This document shows, piece after piece, positions 1 to 7,157 of a stretch of 8,218 nucleotides of DNA (positions are counted from its first letter, which is position 1; each line of letters begins with the position of its first letter). Below the pieces are notes generated by a model. The model was given only the letters and a program-made list of their open reading frames with translations, did no database searches and had not been told where the DNA came from. Position numbers and translations under genes: made by a program. Origin of the DNA: an uncultured Cellvibrio sp. (GTDB taxonomy: Bacteria; Pseudomonadota; Gammaproteobacteria; Pseudomonadales; Cellvibrionaceae). The stretch spans positions 1-8,218 of the forward strand of contig CAMLRI010000069.1 in the NCBI GenBank assembly GCA_946482385.1, written 5' to 3'.

Positions 1-1744
1 TGTTGTTGTGGATATCGAACAGCTCTTGTGCCATCTGGGCTACGTCTACCTGGCTCAGGTTGCCGTCGGTTTTGCCGGCGCGGTAGAACACCAATAAGTC
101 GTCCAGTAATTTTTCCATGCGGGCAATGCGGTTGCGCATCATGGCGGTGTGTTTCGTTAATTCTTCGGTGTCACCACTGCTGAGGTCTTCTTCAATCCAA
201 CCGGATAACTGGGAAATGCCGCGCAGCGGCGATTTCAAATCGTGGGAGGCAACATAGGCAAAGGTTTCCAGTTCCTTGTTGGTTTGGCTCAGGCGGCGAT
301 TAATCCCTTCCAGATCCTGTTGGTGTTGCAATAGCAATTGGGCGTAGTTGTGGCGCTCTTCATTGTTGCGGGCAAATATCGCCAGGGTTTTGGCCATATC
401 GCCAATTTCATGGGGATGCTCCAGGAAGGGGATGGGCACCTGGTGTTTGTCTTCGGCAATGGCGAGCATGGTGGTGCGTATGGCATCCAGCTGCCAGTTG
501 AGGCTGCGGCTGATAAGGGCGGCAATGGCTACGCCGATCAACAGCAGGCCGCACACCACCAGGCTCATCAGGTTGATTGCCTGCTGCTTGGCTTTATTGG
601 CTTGTAGATCCAGGTTTTGCATGTCCTGTTGCGCTTGTTGCGACAACTGGCTGCACAAGTTTTCCAGGGTTATGGCGGTCTGTTGGATTTGCTGCAGCAG
701 CTGGTTGCGGTAGGCCGCTATATCGCCGCGGTTGATGGCGGTGTAGCTGCTGAGGATTTGCGTTTGCCACTGGGCGAACTGGCTTTGCAGTTGTGCTAGT
801 AGTGGGCTGCTGGAAAGCTGTGCGATTTGCTGCAGATCTGCCTGCATTTGCGCGCGGCTGTTGTCGAGCAGTGCGGGGATCTGTTGGTAGGGATAGCGCT
901 CCGGTGCCACAGCGATATTTTTCAGTTCGCGGTTGAGCTGCGCTATTTGGCTGTTAATGCGCTCAGCGGCATTTTGGATTTGCAGTGGCTGCTGGTACAG
1001 CTGTTGGGTGAGTGAGGCAACGCTGCCGATTTGCAACATGCTGAGTGAGCCGATAAACAGGAACAGCAGGCCCATAAACACAAAACCGGTAAGCAGGCGG
1101 TAAAAAAACCTCAAGCGGTTGAAGGCCAAAACAGCGGCTGCCTGGCACAGCCAAATCAAACCAAAGCCGAGGAGCAAAAAGCCCGCCGCTGTGTGGGGCG
1201 CCATTTTGATACCCAGCCAGGTAAATTGGGGCAGCATGTCGAAACCTCGCCCCAAAATGCCCACCAGGGCGATGAACATAATTAGCGCCCCAAGCAAGCA
1301 GGCGATGATGCTGGCATAGCCCTGGCGTTTCCCGGCGGCGGCCAGGGCCAAGCCGGAGAGCATAAAAGCCGCTGCGGTGGTGGGCGACATGGGTTGGTGC
1401 TGTGGCGGCGGTTCGCGGAGCATAAACTCGAACCAGCCGACGGTATTGAAGGGCAGGCCGGCAACCAGATCCAGCAGGGTTAGCAATCCCAGCAGCAGCA
1501 GGCTTAGGCAAATAGCCAGGAGCGCATGGCGCTGGCTGCGCATAATGGCCATTAGCCCCAGCCCGGTGGCAATAAAGCCCAGGGCCGTGTTAAACGCCAT
1601 CAGGGTAGCGTAGGGGTAGATGGCCGCCAGGAGCCGGGCATTGAGCCAGCTTAGGGCGACAACCAGGCCGGTGAGAATAAGAAGGAGCGATACTCCCCAC
1701 AGCAGTGGTTGGCGGTTGGGAGCGCTAGCCGTGATACTCTGCAT
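1..1744 (-). CDS. Membrane sensor histidine kinase, N-terminal 581 residues (3' end beyond the window)
   Basis: Reading the minus strand from ATG at 1744-1742 gives an open frame of 581 codons to the window edge. Hydrophobic segments lie near residues 14-34, 46-67, 74-95, 122-137, 145-165, 184-205 and 216-237. A polar, helical, very Gln-rich region follows (about 240-389), then another membrane segment (391-412). Residues 413-466 look like a HAMP domain, with HEIGDMAKTLAIF near the end. After a short coiled-coil stretch comes a HisKA dimerisation domain with the H-box FAYVASHDLKSPLRG; His501 is the predicted phosphorylation site. The ATP-binding domain should follow off-window. By family knowledge this is an inner-membrane kinase that autophosphorylates on His and passes phosphate to a response regulator; signal and partner are unknown. 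The periplasmic part could be CHASE3-like, but I cannot confirm that. The start has only a weak GAG as ribosome site. Q-rich composition apart, nothing suggests decay. Confidence 0.9.
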   Translation of the reverse strand, partial: MQSITASAPNRQPLLWGVSLLLILTGLVVALSWLNARLLAAIYPYATLMAFNTALGFIATGLGLMAIMRSQRHALLAICLSLLLLGLLTLLDLVAGLPFNTVGWFEFMLREPPPQHQPMSPTTAAAFMLSGLALAAAGKRQGYASIIACLLGALIMFIALVGILGRGFDMLPQFTWLGIKMAPHTAAGFLLLGFGLIWLCQAAAVLAFNRLRFFYRLLTGFVFMGLLFLFIGSLSMLQIGSVASLTQQLYQQPLQIQNAAERINSQIAQLNRELKNIAVAPERYPYQQIPALLDNSRAQMQADLQQIAQLSSSPLLAQLQSQFAQWQTQILSSYTAINRGDIAAYRNQLLQQIQQTAITLENLCSQLSQQAQQDMQNLDLQANKAKQQAINLMSLVVCGLLLIGVAIAALISRSLNWQLDAIRTTMLAIAEDKHQVPIPFLEHPHEIGDMAKTLAIFARNNEERHNYAQLLLQHQQDLEGINRRLSQTNKELETFAYVASHDLKSPLRGISQLSGWIEEDLSSGDTEELTKHTAMMRNRIARMEKLLDDLLVFYRAGKTDGNLSQVDVAQMAQELFDIHNN

Positions 1745-1922
1745 GTTTCTCGATATCCATAACCCTTGAGAATATTCCGCCAATACAACCCGGGCGGACA
1801 TGGCACCTTGCTTCCTGAGTGTAGATGAGCCATTGATAGGCTTTCTTATTAAAGCTGCTTGTCAGACAAAATAATTGATGTTTTGTATTATTTATTCACT
1901 TTTGCGATAAAGATTTAAGGCT
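1745..1922. promoter_or_regulatory. Divergent intergenic region between the kinase gene and the DUF1289 gene
   Basis: This 178-bp stretch separates two divergently read genes, so it should hold a promoter for each. The half nearest the DUF1289 gene (about 1865-1915) is AT-rich, with a possible -10 hexamer TATTAT at 1886-1891, but I find no well-spaced -35 partner. The best -35-like hexamer, TTGTCA at 1859-1864, is 21 bp away. Upstream of the kinase, TTGTAT and GGTTAT on the minus strand are spaced 17 bp apart but match consensus poorly. No RNA gene or additional reading frame is convincing here. Confidence 0.4.
1859..1869. promoter_or_regulatory. 11-bp perfect palindrome TTGTCAGACAA, possible operator
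   Basis: TTGTC and GACAA are exact inverted arms around one central A. The site sits in the divergent intergenic region, about 60 bp upstream of the DUF1289 start and 115 bp upstream of the kinase start, a plausible place for a dimeric regulator. It does not match the LexA consensus, and short palindromes arise by chance, so the call rests on position and symmetry only. Confidence 0.25.
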
Positions 1923-2120
1923 ATGACTGAGGCTCAACCCCTGCCATCCCCCTGCGTGCGCAACTGTTGCCTGGACGACCAGGATATTTGCCTGGGTTGC
2001 GGCCGCAGCCTGGCGGAGATCACCCGTTGGGGCAGTGCCAGCCGCGAGCAGCAGGCGCAGATCCTGGCCGCCGCCCGGCAGCGCCAACAGGCGCGCCCGC
2101 GCCACTGGGGCGACAAATAA
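1923..2120 (+). CDS. DUF1289 family small cysteine-rich protein
   Basis: A 65-residue protein with the pattern SPCVRNCCLDDQDICLGCGR near its N-terminus (Cys11, Cys15, Cys16, Cys23, Cys26), followed by SLAEITRW. This is the signature of the DUF1289 family (Pfam PF06945), short proteins common in proteobacteria. The spaced cysteines suggest a metal or iron-sulfur site, but no function is established that I can cite. The basic, Gln/Arg-rich tail (about 42-62) is probably helical. There is no signal peptide or membrane segment, so it is likely cytoplasmic. ATG at 1923 is the natural start because the conserved cysteine motif begins eight residues later. AAGG at 1917-1920 is close upstream, with unusually short spacing. 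It reads away from the histidine kinase and is followed by ftsK after 125 bp. Confidence 0.85.
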   Translation: MTEAQPLPSPCVRNCCLDDQDICLGCGRSLAEITRWGSASREQQAQILAAARQRQQARPRHWGDK

Positions 2121-2123
2121 TTT

Positions 2124-2143
2124 AGCCGGTGGTAAATCCGGCT
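2124..2143 (+). terminator. Hairpin after the DUF1289 gene, weak terminator candidate
   Basis: AGCCGG (2124-2129) and CCGGCT (2138-2143) form a perfect 6-bp GC-rich stem with an 8-nt loop, starting 4 nt after the DUF1289 stop codon. The position suits a terminator, but there is no T-tract after the stem, so intrinsic termination would be weak. Confidence 0.35.
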
Positions 2144-2172
2144 CCAGTAATTACAATACCCACCTCTTAGTG

Positions 2173-2214
2173 AGTGCTAACGCACTATAGATTGACTGCT
2201 AACGGCACAGTGCC
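2173..2214. promoter_or_regulatory. Repeat and palindrome cluster upstream of ftsK, candidate control site
   Basis: The octamer TGCTAACG occurs at 2175-2182 and again at 2197-2204, exactly 22 bp apart. The first copy lies in an inverted repeat, AGTGC-TAAC-GCACT (2173-2186). The second runs into another, GGCAC-A-GTGCC (2204-2214). A spacing of about two helical turns would put the copies on the same DNA face, as for paired regulator sites. TATAGA at 2186-2191, between the copies, could be a -10 element, but no good -35 is visible. The cluster is 32-73 bp upstream of the ftsK start. Confidence 0.35.
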
Positions 2215-2245
2215 CCAGTGCCAATAACACCATGGGATTACACCA

Positions 2246-4600
2246 TTGAAACCTGCGAATGCATCACGAAAGGCTCCTCCTGCCGAACACACCTCTAACT
2301 TGCTGGTGCGCCTGCTTAAAGAGGGGGCACTTATTGGTTTGGGCGCCCTGTGCCTGTATTTGTTGATGGCGATGCTGACCTTCGACCCTTCCGACCCGGG
2401 TTGGTCGCACACAGGTGATGACGAAATAGTGGAAAACGCCGGTGGCCCTTTCGGCGCCTGGCTGGCGGATGTGTTTTTCTCGCTGTTTGGCTATATGGCC
2501 TATTTATTCCCGGTAATGATTGCCTACCGCGCCTGGCTGGTATTGCGCGACCGCACCGGCCAGCGGGAGTTTGATTGGCTATTTGTGGGCCTGCGCACGG
2601 CGGGTTTGCTGTTGGTAATGGTAGCGGGCACTGCCATAGCGGCCATGCACTACAGCGAGGGCGAGTCGGTACTGCCTTATTCCAACGGCGGCCTTTTGGG
2701 CGCCCATATGGCGGAGTGGATTTACGGCGCCTTTAGCTATACCGGCGGCACCCTGCTGATGCTGGCGCTGTTCCTGGTGGGCATGACCATCTTCACCGAT
2801 ATTTCCTGGTTGAAGTTGATGGAGGACCTGGGCCGCTGGACGCTGGTTGGTATCGCCAAGGCCAGTGAAAAGTGGCAGCAGTACCAGCGCCAGCGCCAGG
2901 AGAAGCTGATCGCCGTTAAGGCCCAGGAGCACCGCCGCGAGGTGATCGAGCAGCACGCCAAGGTGGAAGCCAAGCGGGTGGCGCCGGTGATTATCGCCGA
3001 GCCGCCGAAAAAGAAACCGGCGCCCAGCCCCCGCATCGAAAAAGAAAAACAGCCCTCACTGTTTGAATCCCTGGAGCCGGCGGTGGGGCAGTTGCCGCCG
3101 CTCAACCTGCTCGATCCCGCCGACAAGCGCAGCGATAAAGGCTATTCCAAGGAATCCCTCGAGGCCATGTCGCGCATGCTGGAGCTAAAGCTCAAGGATT
3201 TCGGCATAGATATAGAAGTGGTGTCGGTGCAGCCGGGGCCGGTGGTTACCCGTTTTGAAATCCAACCGGCGCCGGGTATCAAGGCCAGCCGCATTTCCGG
3301 CCTGGCCAAAGACCTGGCCCGCTCCCTGGCGGTGGTGTCGGTGCGGGTGGTGGAAGTCATCCCCGGCAAATCGGTAATGGGAGTGGAAATCCCCAACGCC
3401 CACCGCGAAATGGTGCGCCTGTCGGAGGTGATCTCATCCGAAGCTTACGACCACGCCAAGTCGCCCCTCACCATGGCCTTGGGGCACGATATTTCGGGCC
3501 AGCCGGTAGTGGCCGACCTGGCCAAGATGCCGCACCTGTTGGTGGCGGGTACCACCGGCTCGGGTAAATCTGTGGGTGTTAACGTGATGCTGCTCAGCCT
3601 GCTGTACAAATCCACGCCCAAAGAGGTGCGGCTGATTCTGGTTGACCCCAAGATGCTGGAGCTGTCGGTGTACGAGGGCATCCCCCATTTGCTCACCCCG
3701 GTAATCACCGATATGAAAGATGCCTCCAACGGCCTGCGCTGGTGTGTGGGCGAAATGGAGCGCCGCTATAAATTGATGTCGGCACTGGGTGTGCGCAATC
3801 TCGCCGGTTTTAACCGCAAAGTGGAAGATGCCCTTAAGGCGGGCGAGCCGATTAAAGACCCGCTGTTTAAACCCGAAGACAACTACGAAGCCGGTGCCGA
3901 AGTGGCCACAGCGCCGGATCTGGAAGCCCTGCCGTTTATCGTGGTGGTGATCGACGAATTTGCCGACATGATGATGATTGTCGACAAGAAAAAAGTGGAG
4001 CAGCTGATCGCCCGTATCGCGCAAAAAGCCCGTGCGGCGGGTATCCATTTGATCCTTGCCACCCAGCGCCCCTCGGTGGACATTATCACCGGTTTGATCA
4101 AGGCCAACGTGCCCACGCGCATTGCCTTCCAGGTATCTTCCAAAATCGATTCGCGCACCATCCTCGACCAGGGCGGTGCCGAACAATTGCTCGGCCACGG
4201 CGATATGCTCTACCTGCCTTCGGGCACCAGCGTGCCCATCCGCGTCCACGGCGCCTTTGTCGATGACCACGAGGTGCACAAGGTGGTGGCAGATTGGAAG
4301 AAGCGCGGCGAGCCGCAATATATCGACGGCATTACCGACGACGACAACAACTCCATTCCGGTGCCCGGCCTGCCCAGCGAAGGTGGTGAAGACGGCGAGG
4401 GCGAAGGCGATGCGCTTTACGACGAGGCGGTGCAATTTGTCATTGAATCGCGCAAGGCCTCTATCTCGGCGGTACAGCGCAAACTGCGTATTGGTTACAA
4501 CCGCGCCGCGCGCCTGATCGACACCATGGAAGCGGCCGGGGTGGTTTCATCCGCTGGCCACAATGGCAACCGCGAAGTGTTGGTGGGCGGCGGCCACTAA
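2246..4600 (+). CDS. ftsK: DNA translocase FtsK
   Basis: A 784-residue FtsK/SpoIIIE motor that couples division to chromosome segregation. It is anchored at the septum, pumps DNA and activates XerCD recombination at dif. The N-terminus has four membrane segments near residues 27-46, 73-100, 112-134 and 165-187. A short charged linker follows (about 205-285), much shorter than in E. coli FtsK (about 1,330 aa) and close to the Pseudomonas form. The RecA-like motor has Walker A GTTGSGKS at 435-442 and Walker B VVVIDE ending at Asp570-Glu571, then [12 protein letters not shown]. After an acidic stretch comes the winged-helix gamma domain (about 722-784) with [16 protein letters not shown], which reads KOPS sequences. 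The start is TTG: an in-frame TAA lies at 2225-2227 and the next in-frame ATG (residue 42) is inside the first membrane segment. GGGA at 2234-2237 may be the ribosome site. An ATT at 2237 is a less likely start. Confidence 0.97.
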   Translation: MKPANASRKAPPAEHTSNLLVRLLKEGALIGLGALCLYLLMAMLTFDPSDPGWSHTGDDEIVENAGGPFGAWLADVFFSLFGYMAYLFPVMIAYRAWLVLRDRTGQREFDWLFVGLRTAGLLLVMVAGTAIAAMHYSEGESVLPYSNGGLLGAHMAEWIYGAFSYTGGTLLMLALFLVGMTIFTDISWLKLMEDLGRWTLVGIAKASEKWQQYQRQRQEKLIAVKAQEHRREVIEQHAKVEAKRVAPVIIAEPPKKKPAPSPRIEKEKQPSLFESLEPAVGQLPPLNLLDPADKRSDKGYSKESLEAMSRMLELKLKDFGIDIEVVSVQPGPVVTRFEIQPAPGIKASRISGLAKDLARSLAVVSVRVVEVIPGKSVMGVEIPNAHREMVRLSEVISSEAYDHAKSPLTMALGHDISGQPVVADLAKMPHLLVAGTTGSGKSVGVNVMLLSLLYKSTPKEVRLILVDPKMLELSVYEGIPHLLTPVITDMKDASNGLRWCVGEMERRYKLMSALGVRNLAGFNRKVEDALKAGEPIKDPLFKPEDNYEAGAEVATAPDLEALPFIVVVIDEFADMMMIVDKKKVEQLIARIAQKARAAGIHLILATQRPSVDIITGLIKANVPTRIAFQVSSKIDSRTILDQGGAEQLLGHGDMLYLPSGTSVPIRVHGAFVDDHEVHKVVADWKKRGEPQYIDGITDDDNNSIPVPGLPSEGGEDGEGEGDALYDEAVQFVIESRKASISAVQRKLRIGYNRAARLIDTMEAAGVVSSAGHNGNREVLVGGGH

Positions 4601-4644
4601 TCCCCAACGGGATTGCCCTGGCGTTAAACTTAAATTCACACGGC

Positions 4645-4662
4645 AAGCCCTAGTATGGGCTT
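4645..4662. repeat. Inverted repeat between ftsK and lolA
   Basis: AAGCCC (4645-4650) and GGGCTT (4657-4662) are exact inverted arms around TAGTAT. A smaller one, TCCC-CAAC-GGGA, directly follows the ftsK stop (4601-4612). Neither has a T-tract, so they are poor intrinsic terminators. The larger one ends 15 nt before the lolA ribosome site and might influence read-through or leader folding. I see no clear promoter in this 87-bp gap, so lolA may be cotranscribed with ftsK. Confidence 0.35.
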
Positions 4663-4687
4663 CCACTCACTCCCGGCAGGAATTCCT

Positions 4688-5314
4688 ATGCGTTTTAGAG
4701 CTTTTTGTACCGCCCTGGTGGCGATATGTTGTTCATACATGGCAGTGGCGGCAGACGACCAGGCAGCCAACCAGCTGCGCAAAAACCTGGATGCCATGAA
4801 CAGCCTGCAAGGCCAGTTCAGCCAAACCCTCAGCGATGCTGAAGGGCAAATCCAGGAGCAGAGCAGCGGCGATTTTATGTTGATGCGCCCCGGCAAGTTT
4901 TATTGGAACACCACCCAGCCTATGCCCCAGCTGCTGGTATCCAACAACAAAAACATTTGGCTGTACGACCCGGATCTGGAGACAGTGAATATCCGCGAGT
5001 TCAGCGACGACCTGCGCGAAACTCCGGCACTTTTGCTCAGTGAAGATGTAGAAAAGCTGCGCAAAAATTTCACCATCACGCGCAAAGCTAATGGCAGCAG
5101 CGAGCAATTTACCCTGACCCCCAAGGTCACCGAGGGCTTGTTCCAGCAATTGGTGCTGGTGTTTAACGCCGGCGAGTTAACCGAGTTCGTGATCGAGGAT
5201 TCCCTTGGCCAAATCACCCGCTGTCAACTTAGCCAACTCAAACGCAACCAGCCGCTGCCAGAAGAGAAGTTTTATTTCATTCCGCCCACCGGCACCGAAA
5301 TTATCAAGAACTGA
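4688..5314 (+). CDS. lolA: Outer-membrane lipoprotein carrier protein LolA
   Basis: A 208-residue periplasmic chaperone that takes lipoproteins released by LolCDE at the inner membrane and delivers them to LolB at the outer membrane. Residues 1 to about 21 form a signal peptide (basic MRFR start, hydrophobic core, AVA before the mature part). The mature protein shows the LolA pattern: SLQGQFSQTL (39-48), SSGDFMLMRPGKFYW (59-73, including the conserved Arg67 region), QLLVSNNKNIWLYDPDLETV (81-100), and PALLLSE further on. Its length is normal for the family. I chose ATG at 4688 over the in-frame ATG at 4655 because AGGAA (4678-4682) sits 5 nt upstream and the shorter form begins directly with a proper signal peptide. 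The cysteines in the signal peptide are not in a lipobox. The stop is only 3 bp before rarA, and lolA next to ftsK and rarA is a common gammaproteobacterial order. Confidence 0.96.
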   Translation: MRFRAFCTALVAICCSYMAVAADDQAANQLRKNLDAMNSLQGQFSQTLSDAEGQIQEQSSGDFMLMRPGKFYWNTTQPMPQLLVSNNKNIWLYDPDLETVNIREFSDDLRETPALLLSEDVEKLRKNFTITRKANGSSEQFTLTPKVTEGLFQQLVLVFNAGELTEFVIEDSLGQITRCQLSQLKRNQPLPEEKFYFIPPTGTEIIKN

Positions 5315-5317
5315 TTT

Positions 5318-6664
5318 ATGGCGGATCTATTCGGCTCCTCAACGCCCGCCTACCAGCCACTGGCGGCGCGTATGCGCCCGCGCAACCTAGACGATTACAT
5401 CGGCCAGGAGCATCTGCTCGCCCCCGGCAAGCCGCTGCGCGAGGCTATCAGCCGCGGCCAATTGCATTCGATGATTTTGTGGGGGCCGCCGGGGGTGGGC
5501 AAAACCTCCCTCGCCAAATTATTTGCCGAGCAGGCCGATGCCCGTTTTGAAACCCTGTCGGCGGTGATGGCGGGTATTAAGGAAATTCGCGCGGCGGTGG
5601 CGGCGGCGGAGCAGGAGCGCATCAGCACCCGGCGCAAAACCATTTTGTTTGTCGACGAAGTGCATCGCTTCAATAAATCGCAACAGGATGCTTTTTTGCC
5701 CTATGTGGAAGATGGCACCTTTATTTTTATTGGCGCCACCACCGAAAACCCCTCGTTTGAATTAAATAACGCACTGCTGTCGCGCTGCCGTGTGTATGTG
5801 CTGCGCGGTTTGCAAACGGAACAGTTAAAACAGGTGATGCGCCAGGCATTGGCCGATAGCGAACGCGGCCTGGGTAAATCCGGCCTGCAAATAGATGAGG
5901 AAGTCCTTGCCAGCCTGGCACTGGCCGCCGATGGCGATGCCCGCAAATCCCTCAACCTTTTGGAGATTGCCGCCGATTTAGCCCAGGAGCAGGCCGATGG
6001 CAGCCTGGTAATTAACCAGGCGGTGTTGGCCGAAGTGCTGGCGGCCGATGTGCGCCGCTTCGATAAAGGCGGCGATTTGTTTTACGAGCAAATCTCGGCG
6101 CTGCATAAATCGGTGCGCGGCTCATCGCCCGATGGCGCGCTCTATTGGTTGGCGCGCATGCTCGATGGCGGCTGCGACCCGCTTTATATCGCCCGCCGGG
6201 TAGTGCGCATGGCCAGTGAAGATATAGGCAATGCCGACCCGCGTGCACTGCCACTGTGCCTGGCTGCCTGGGATGTGCAAGAGCGCTTGGGCAGCCCCGA
6301 AGGTGAGCTGGCCATTGCCCAGGCGGTGGTGTATCTCGCCTGCGCCCCCAAAAGCAATGCTGTGTATAATGCCTTCAACCAAGTGATGGCCGATGTGCGC
6401 GCCCAACCGGCTTACGATGTGCCCCTGCATTTGCGCAATGCCCCTACCAAGCTGATGAAAAGCATGGATTATGGTGCGCAGTACCGCTATGCCCACGACG
6501 AACCTGGTGCCTATGCCGCCGGTGAAAATTACTTGCCGGAAGATATTGCCAAGGCGCGTTACTACCAGCCGGTAGAGCGCGGTTTGGAATTAAAAATTCA
6601 GGAAAAATTGGCGCACTTGCGCGAGTTGGACCAGCAAAGTAAAAACCAACGGTACAAAAAATGA
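5318..6664 (+). CDS. rarA: Replication-associated recombination protein A (RarA/MgsA AAA+ ATPase)
   Basis: A 448-residue AAA+ ATPase of the RarA/MgsA/WRNIP1 family, which works at stalled forks and single-strand gaps and is related to clamp-loader and RuvB ATPases. The N-terminus has [16 protein letters not shown] (19-34), a family hallmark. Walker A GPPGVGKT is at 56-63 (Lys62), Walker B ILFVDE ends at Asp113-Glu114, sensor 1 GATTENPSF is at 139-147, the likely arginine finger is Arg156 in LLSRC, and sensor 2 [11 protein letters not shown] is at 206-216. The C-terminal half carries the family tetramerisation region, with the typical SEDIGNADP, and near the end [11 protein letters not shown]. 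Length matches E. coli RarA (447). It begins 3 bp after the lolA stop with no strong ribosome site, suggesting translational coupling. Its TGA overlaps the crcB start. Nothing looks damaged. Confidence 0.97.
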   Translation: MADLFGSSTPAYQPLAARMRPRNLDDYIGQEHLLAPGKPLREAISRGQLHSMILWGPPGVGKTSLAKLFAEQADARFETLSAVMAGIKEIRAAVAAAEQERISTRRKTILFVDEVHRFNKSQQDAFLPYVEDGTFIFIGATTENPSFELNNALLSRCRVYVLRGLQTEQLKQVMRQALADSERGLGKSGLQIDEEVLASLALAADGDARKSLNLLEIAADLAQEQADGSLVINQAVLAEVLAADVRRFDKGGDLFYEQISALHKSVRGSSPDGALYWLARMLDGGCDPLYIARRVVRMASEDIGNADPRALPLCLAAWDVQERLGSPEGELAIAQAVVYLACAPKSNAVYNAFNQVMADVRAQPAYDVPLHLRNAPTKLMKSMDYGAQYRYAHDEPGAYAAGENYLPEDIAKARYYQPVERGLELKIQEKLAHLRELDQQSKNQRYKK

Positions 6665-7038
6665 TGCAGTGGTTGGCAATTGCCTTGGGGGGTGCGCTGG
6701 GTTCTGTACTCAGGTTCGCTGCGGTTGGCTATTTAACCCCGCTGCTCAATTACCGTTTCCCATTGGGCACCTTTGTGGTGAATTTGTTGGGGTCTTTGCT
6801 CATTGGTATCGCCTATGTGTTGCTGGTAGAAAAAACCAGTTTGTCTGCCGAGTGGCGTTTGTTTTTTATCACGGGCCTGTTAGGTGGTTTTACGACTTTC
6901 TCGGCTTTTTCACTGGAAATATTGCAGCTGTGGCAAGAAGGGCATGTGTTTAATGCACTGGCTTATGCCAGCAGCTCGGTGATCCTGGGTTTGTTGTTTG
7001 CCTTTGTTGGTATGGCCTTGGCCCAAAAATTATTTTAG
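6661..7038 (+). CDS. crcB: Fluoride ion channel CrcB/FluC
   Basis: A 125-residue inner-membrane protein of the Fluc family, which assembles as a dual-topology dimer and lets fluoride leave the cell. Family motifs are in order: [10 protein letters not shown] (10-19), [17 protein letters not shown] (33-49, with pore Asn41) and [15 protein letters not shown] (72-86, with the two phenylalanines Phe80 and Phe83 expected to line the pore). Four hydrophobic segments fit: about 4-24, 33-56, 67-90 and 97-121. It is of normal length. ATG at 6661 overlaps the rarA stop in an ATGA; a second ATG at 6664 is equally possible and would shorten it by one residue. No strong ribosome site is visible, so translation probably depends on coupling to rarA. 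With no leader before it, there is no room for a dedicated fluoride riboswitch. Confidence 0.96.
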   Translation: MMQWLAIALGGALGSVLRFAAVGYLTPLLNYRFPLGTFVVNLLGSLLIGIAYVLLVEKTSLSAEWRLFFITGLLGGFTTFSAFSLEILQLWQEGHVFNALAYASSSVILGLLFAFVGMALAQKLF

Positions 7039-7043
7039 GTGTG

Positions 7044-7120
7044 GCCCCTATGGAGTGTAACGAAATACGGGGTGTGTTTTGTGTGGTGTCTCCCCGTATT
7101 CCGCTAGGCTCCATACGGGC
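7044..7120. repeat. REP-like inverted pair in the crcB-serS intergenic region
   Basis: Two 29-bp units face each other: unit 1 at 7044-7072 on plus and unit 2 at 7092-7120 read on minus. By my alignment they match at 24 of 29 positions, including an uninterrupted 9-bp block AATACGGGG/CCCCGTATT and a 7-bp block TATGGAG/CTCCATA. The 19-nt GT-rich spacer would form the loop. Each unit is also palindromic within itself (CCCGTAT with ATACGGG in unit 2; one mismatch in unit 1). The pattern (GTA)GCCCGTATGGAG...GGAATACGGG resembles the REP-type repeats scattered between genes in many gammaproteobacteria. In RNA it would make a long hairpin, so it may protect the upstream mRNA end or partly terminate transcription. 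A T-run (7132-7136) lies 11 nt further on, too far for a classic terminator. Confidence 0.75.
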
Positions 7121-7157
7121 TACGGATAAGATTTTTAACTTTAATATAGAAAATTAG

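Noticed and set aside
338..713. Plus-strand open frames between 338 and 1015
   Set aside because: They are antisense to the Gln-rich part of the kinase; CAG/CAA codons read in reverse produce Leu/Cys/Trp-rich shadows without family features.
963..1511. 182-codon minus-strand frame within the histidine kinase
   Set aside because: It is an alternative frame of the same strand; the kinase frame has clear membrane segments, HAMP and H-box, while this one is Pro/Arg/Ala-rich with no domain pattern.
3434..4435. 333-codon open frame on the minus strand inside ftsK
   Set aside because: It lies wholly antisense to a canonical FtsK motor domain, is rich in His and Gly as expected from mirrored codons of a GC-rich gene, and shows no recognisable motif.
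4655..4687. Upstream ATG giving LolA 11 extra residues
   Set aside because: The extra residues would precede a normal signal peptide, the ATG lies within an inverted repeat, and a good AGGAA ribosome site fits the ATG at 4688 instead.
4727..4732. Cysteines in the LolA signal peptide as a lipobox
   Set aside because: Neither Cys14 nor Cys15 has the small residue at -1 and the Leu/Val at -3 pattern needed, and LolA is a soluble periplasmic carrier.
6600..6660. Fluoride riboswitch before crcB
   Set aside because: The region is coding sequence for the rarA C-terminus and crcB begins inside the rarA stop, leaving no leader for an aptamer.
7044..7136. Classic Rho-independent terminator after crcB
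   Set aside because: The hairpin arms are strong, but the next T-run is 11 nt beyond the stem and the arms carry internal mismatches typical of REP units, so I call it a repeat with possible terminator activity.
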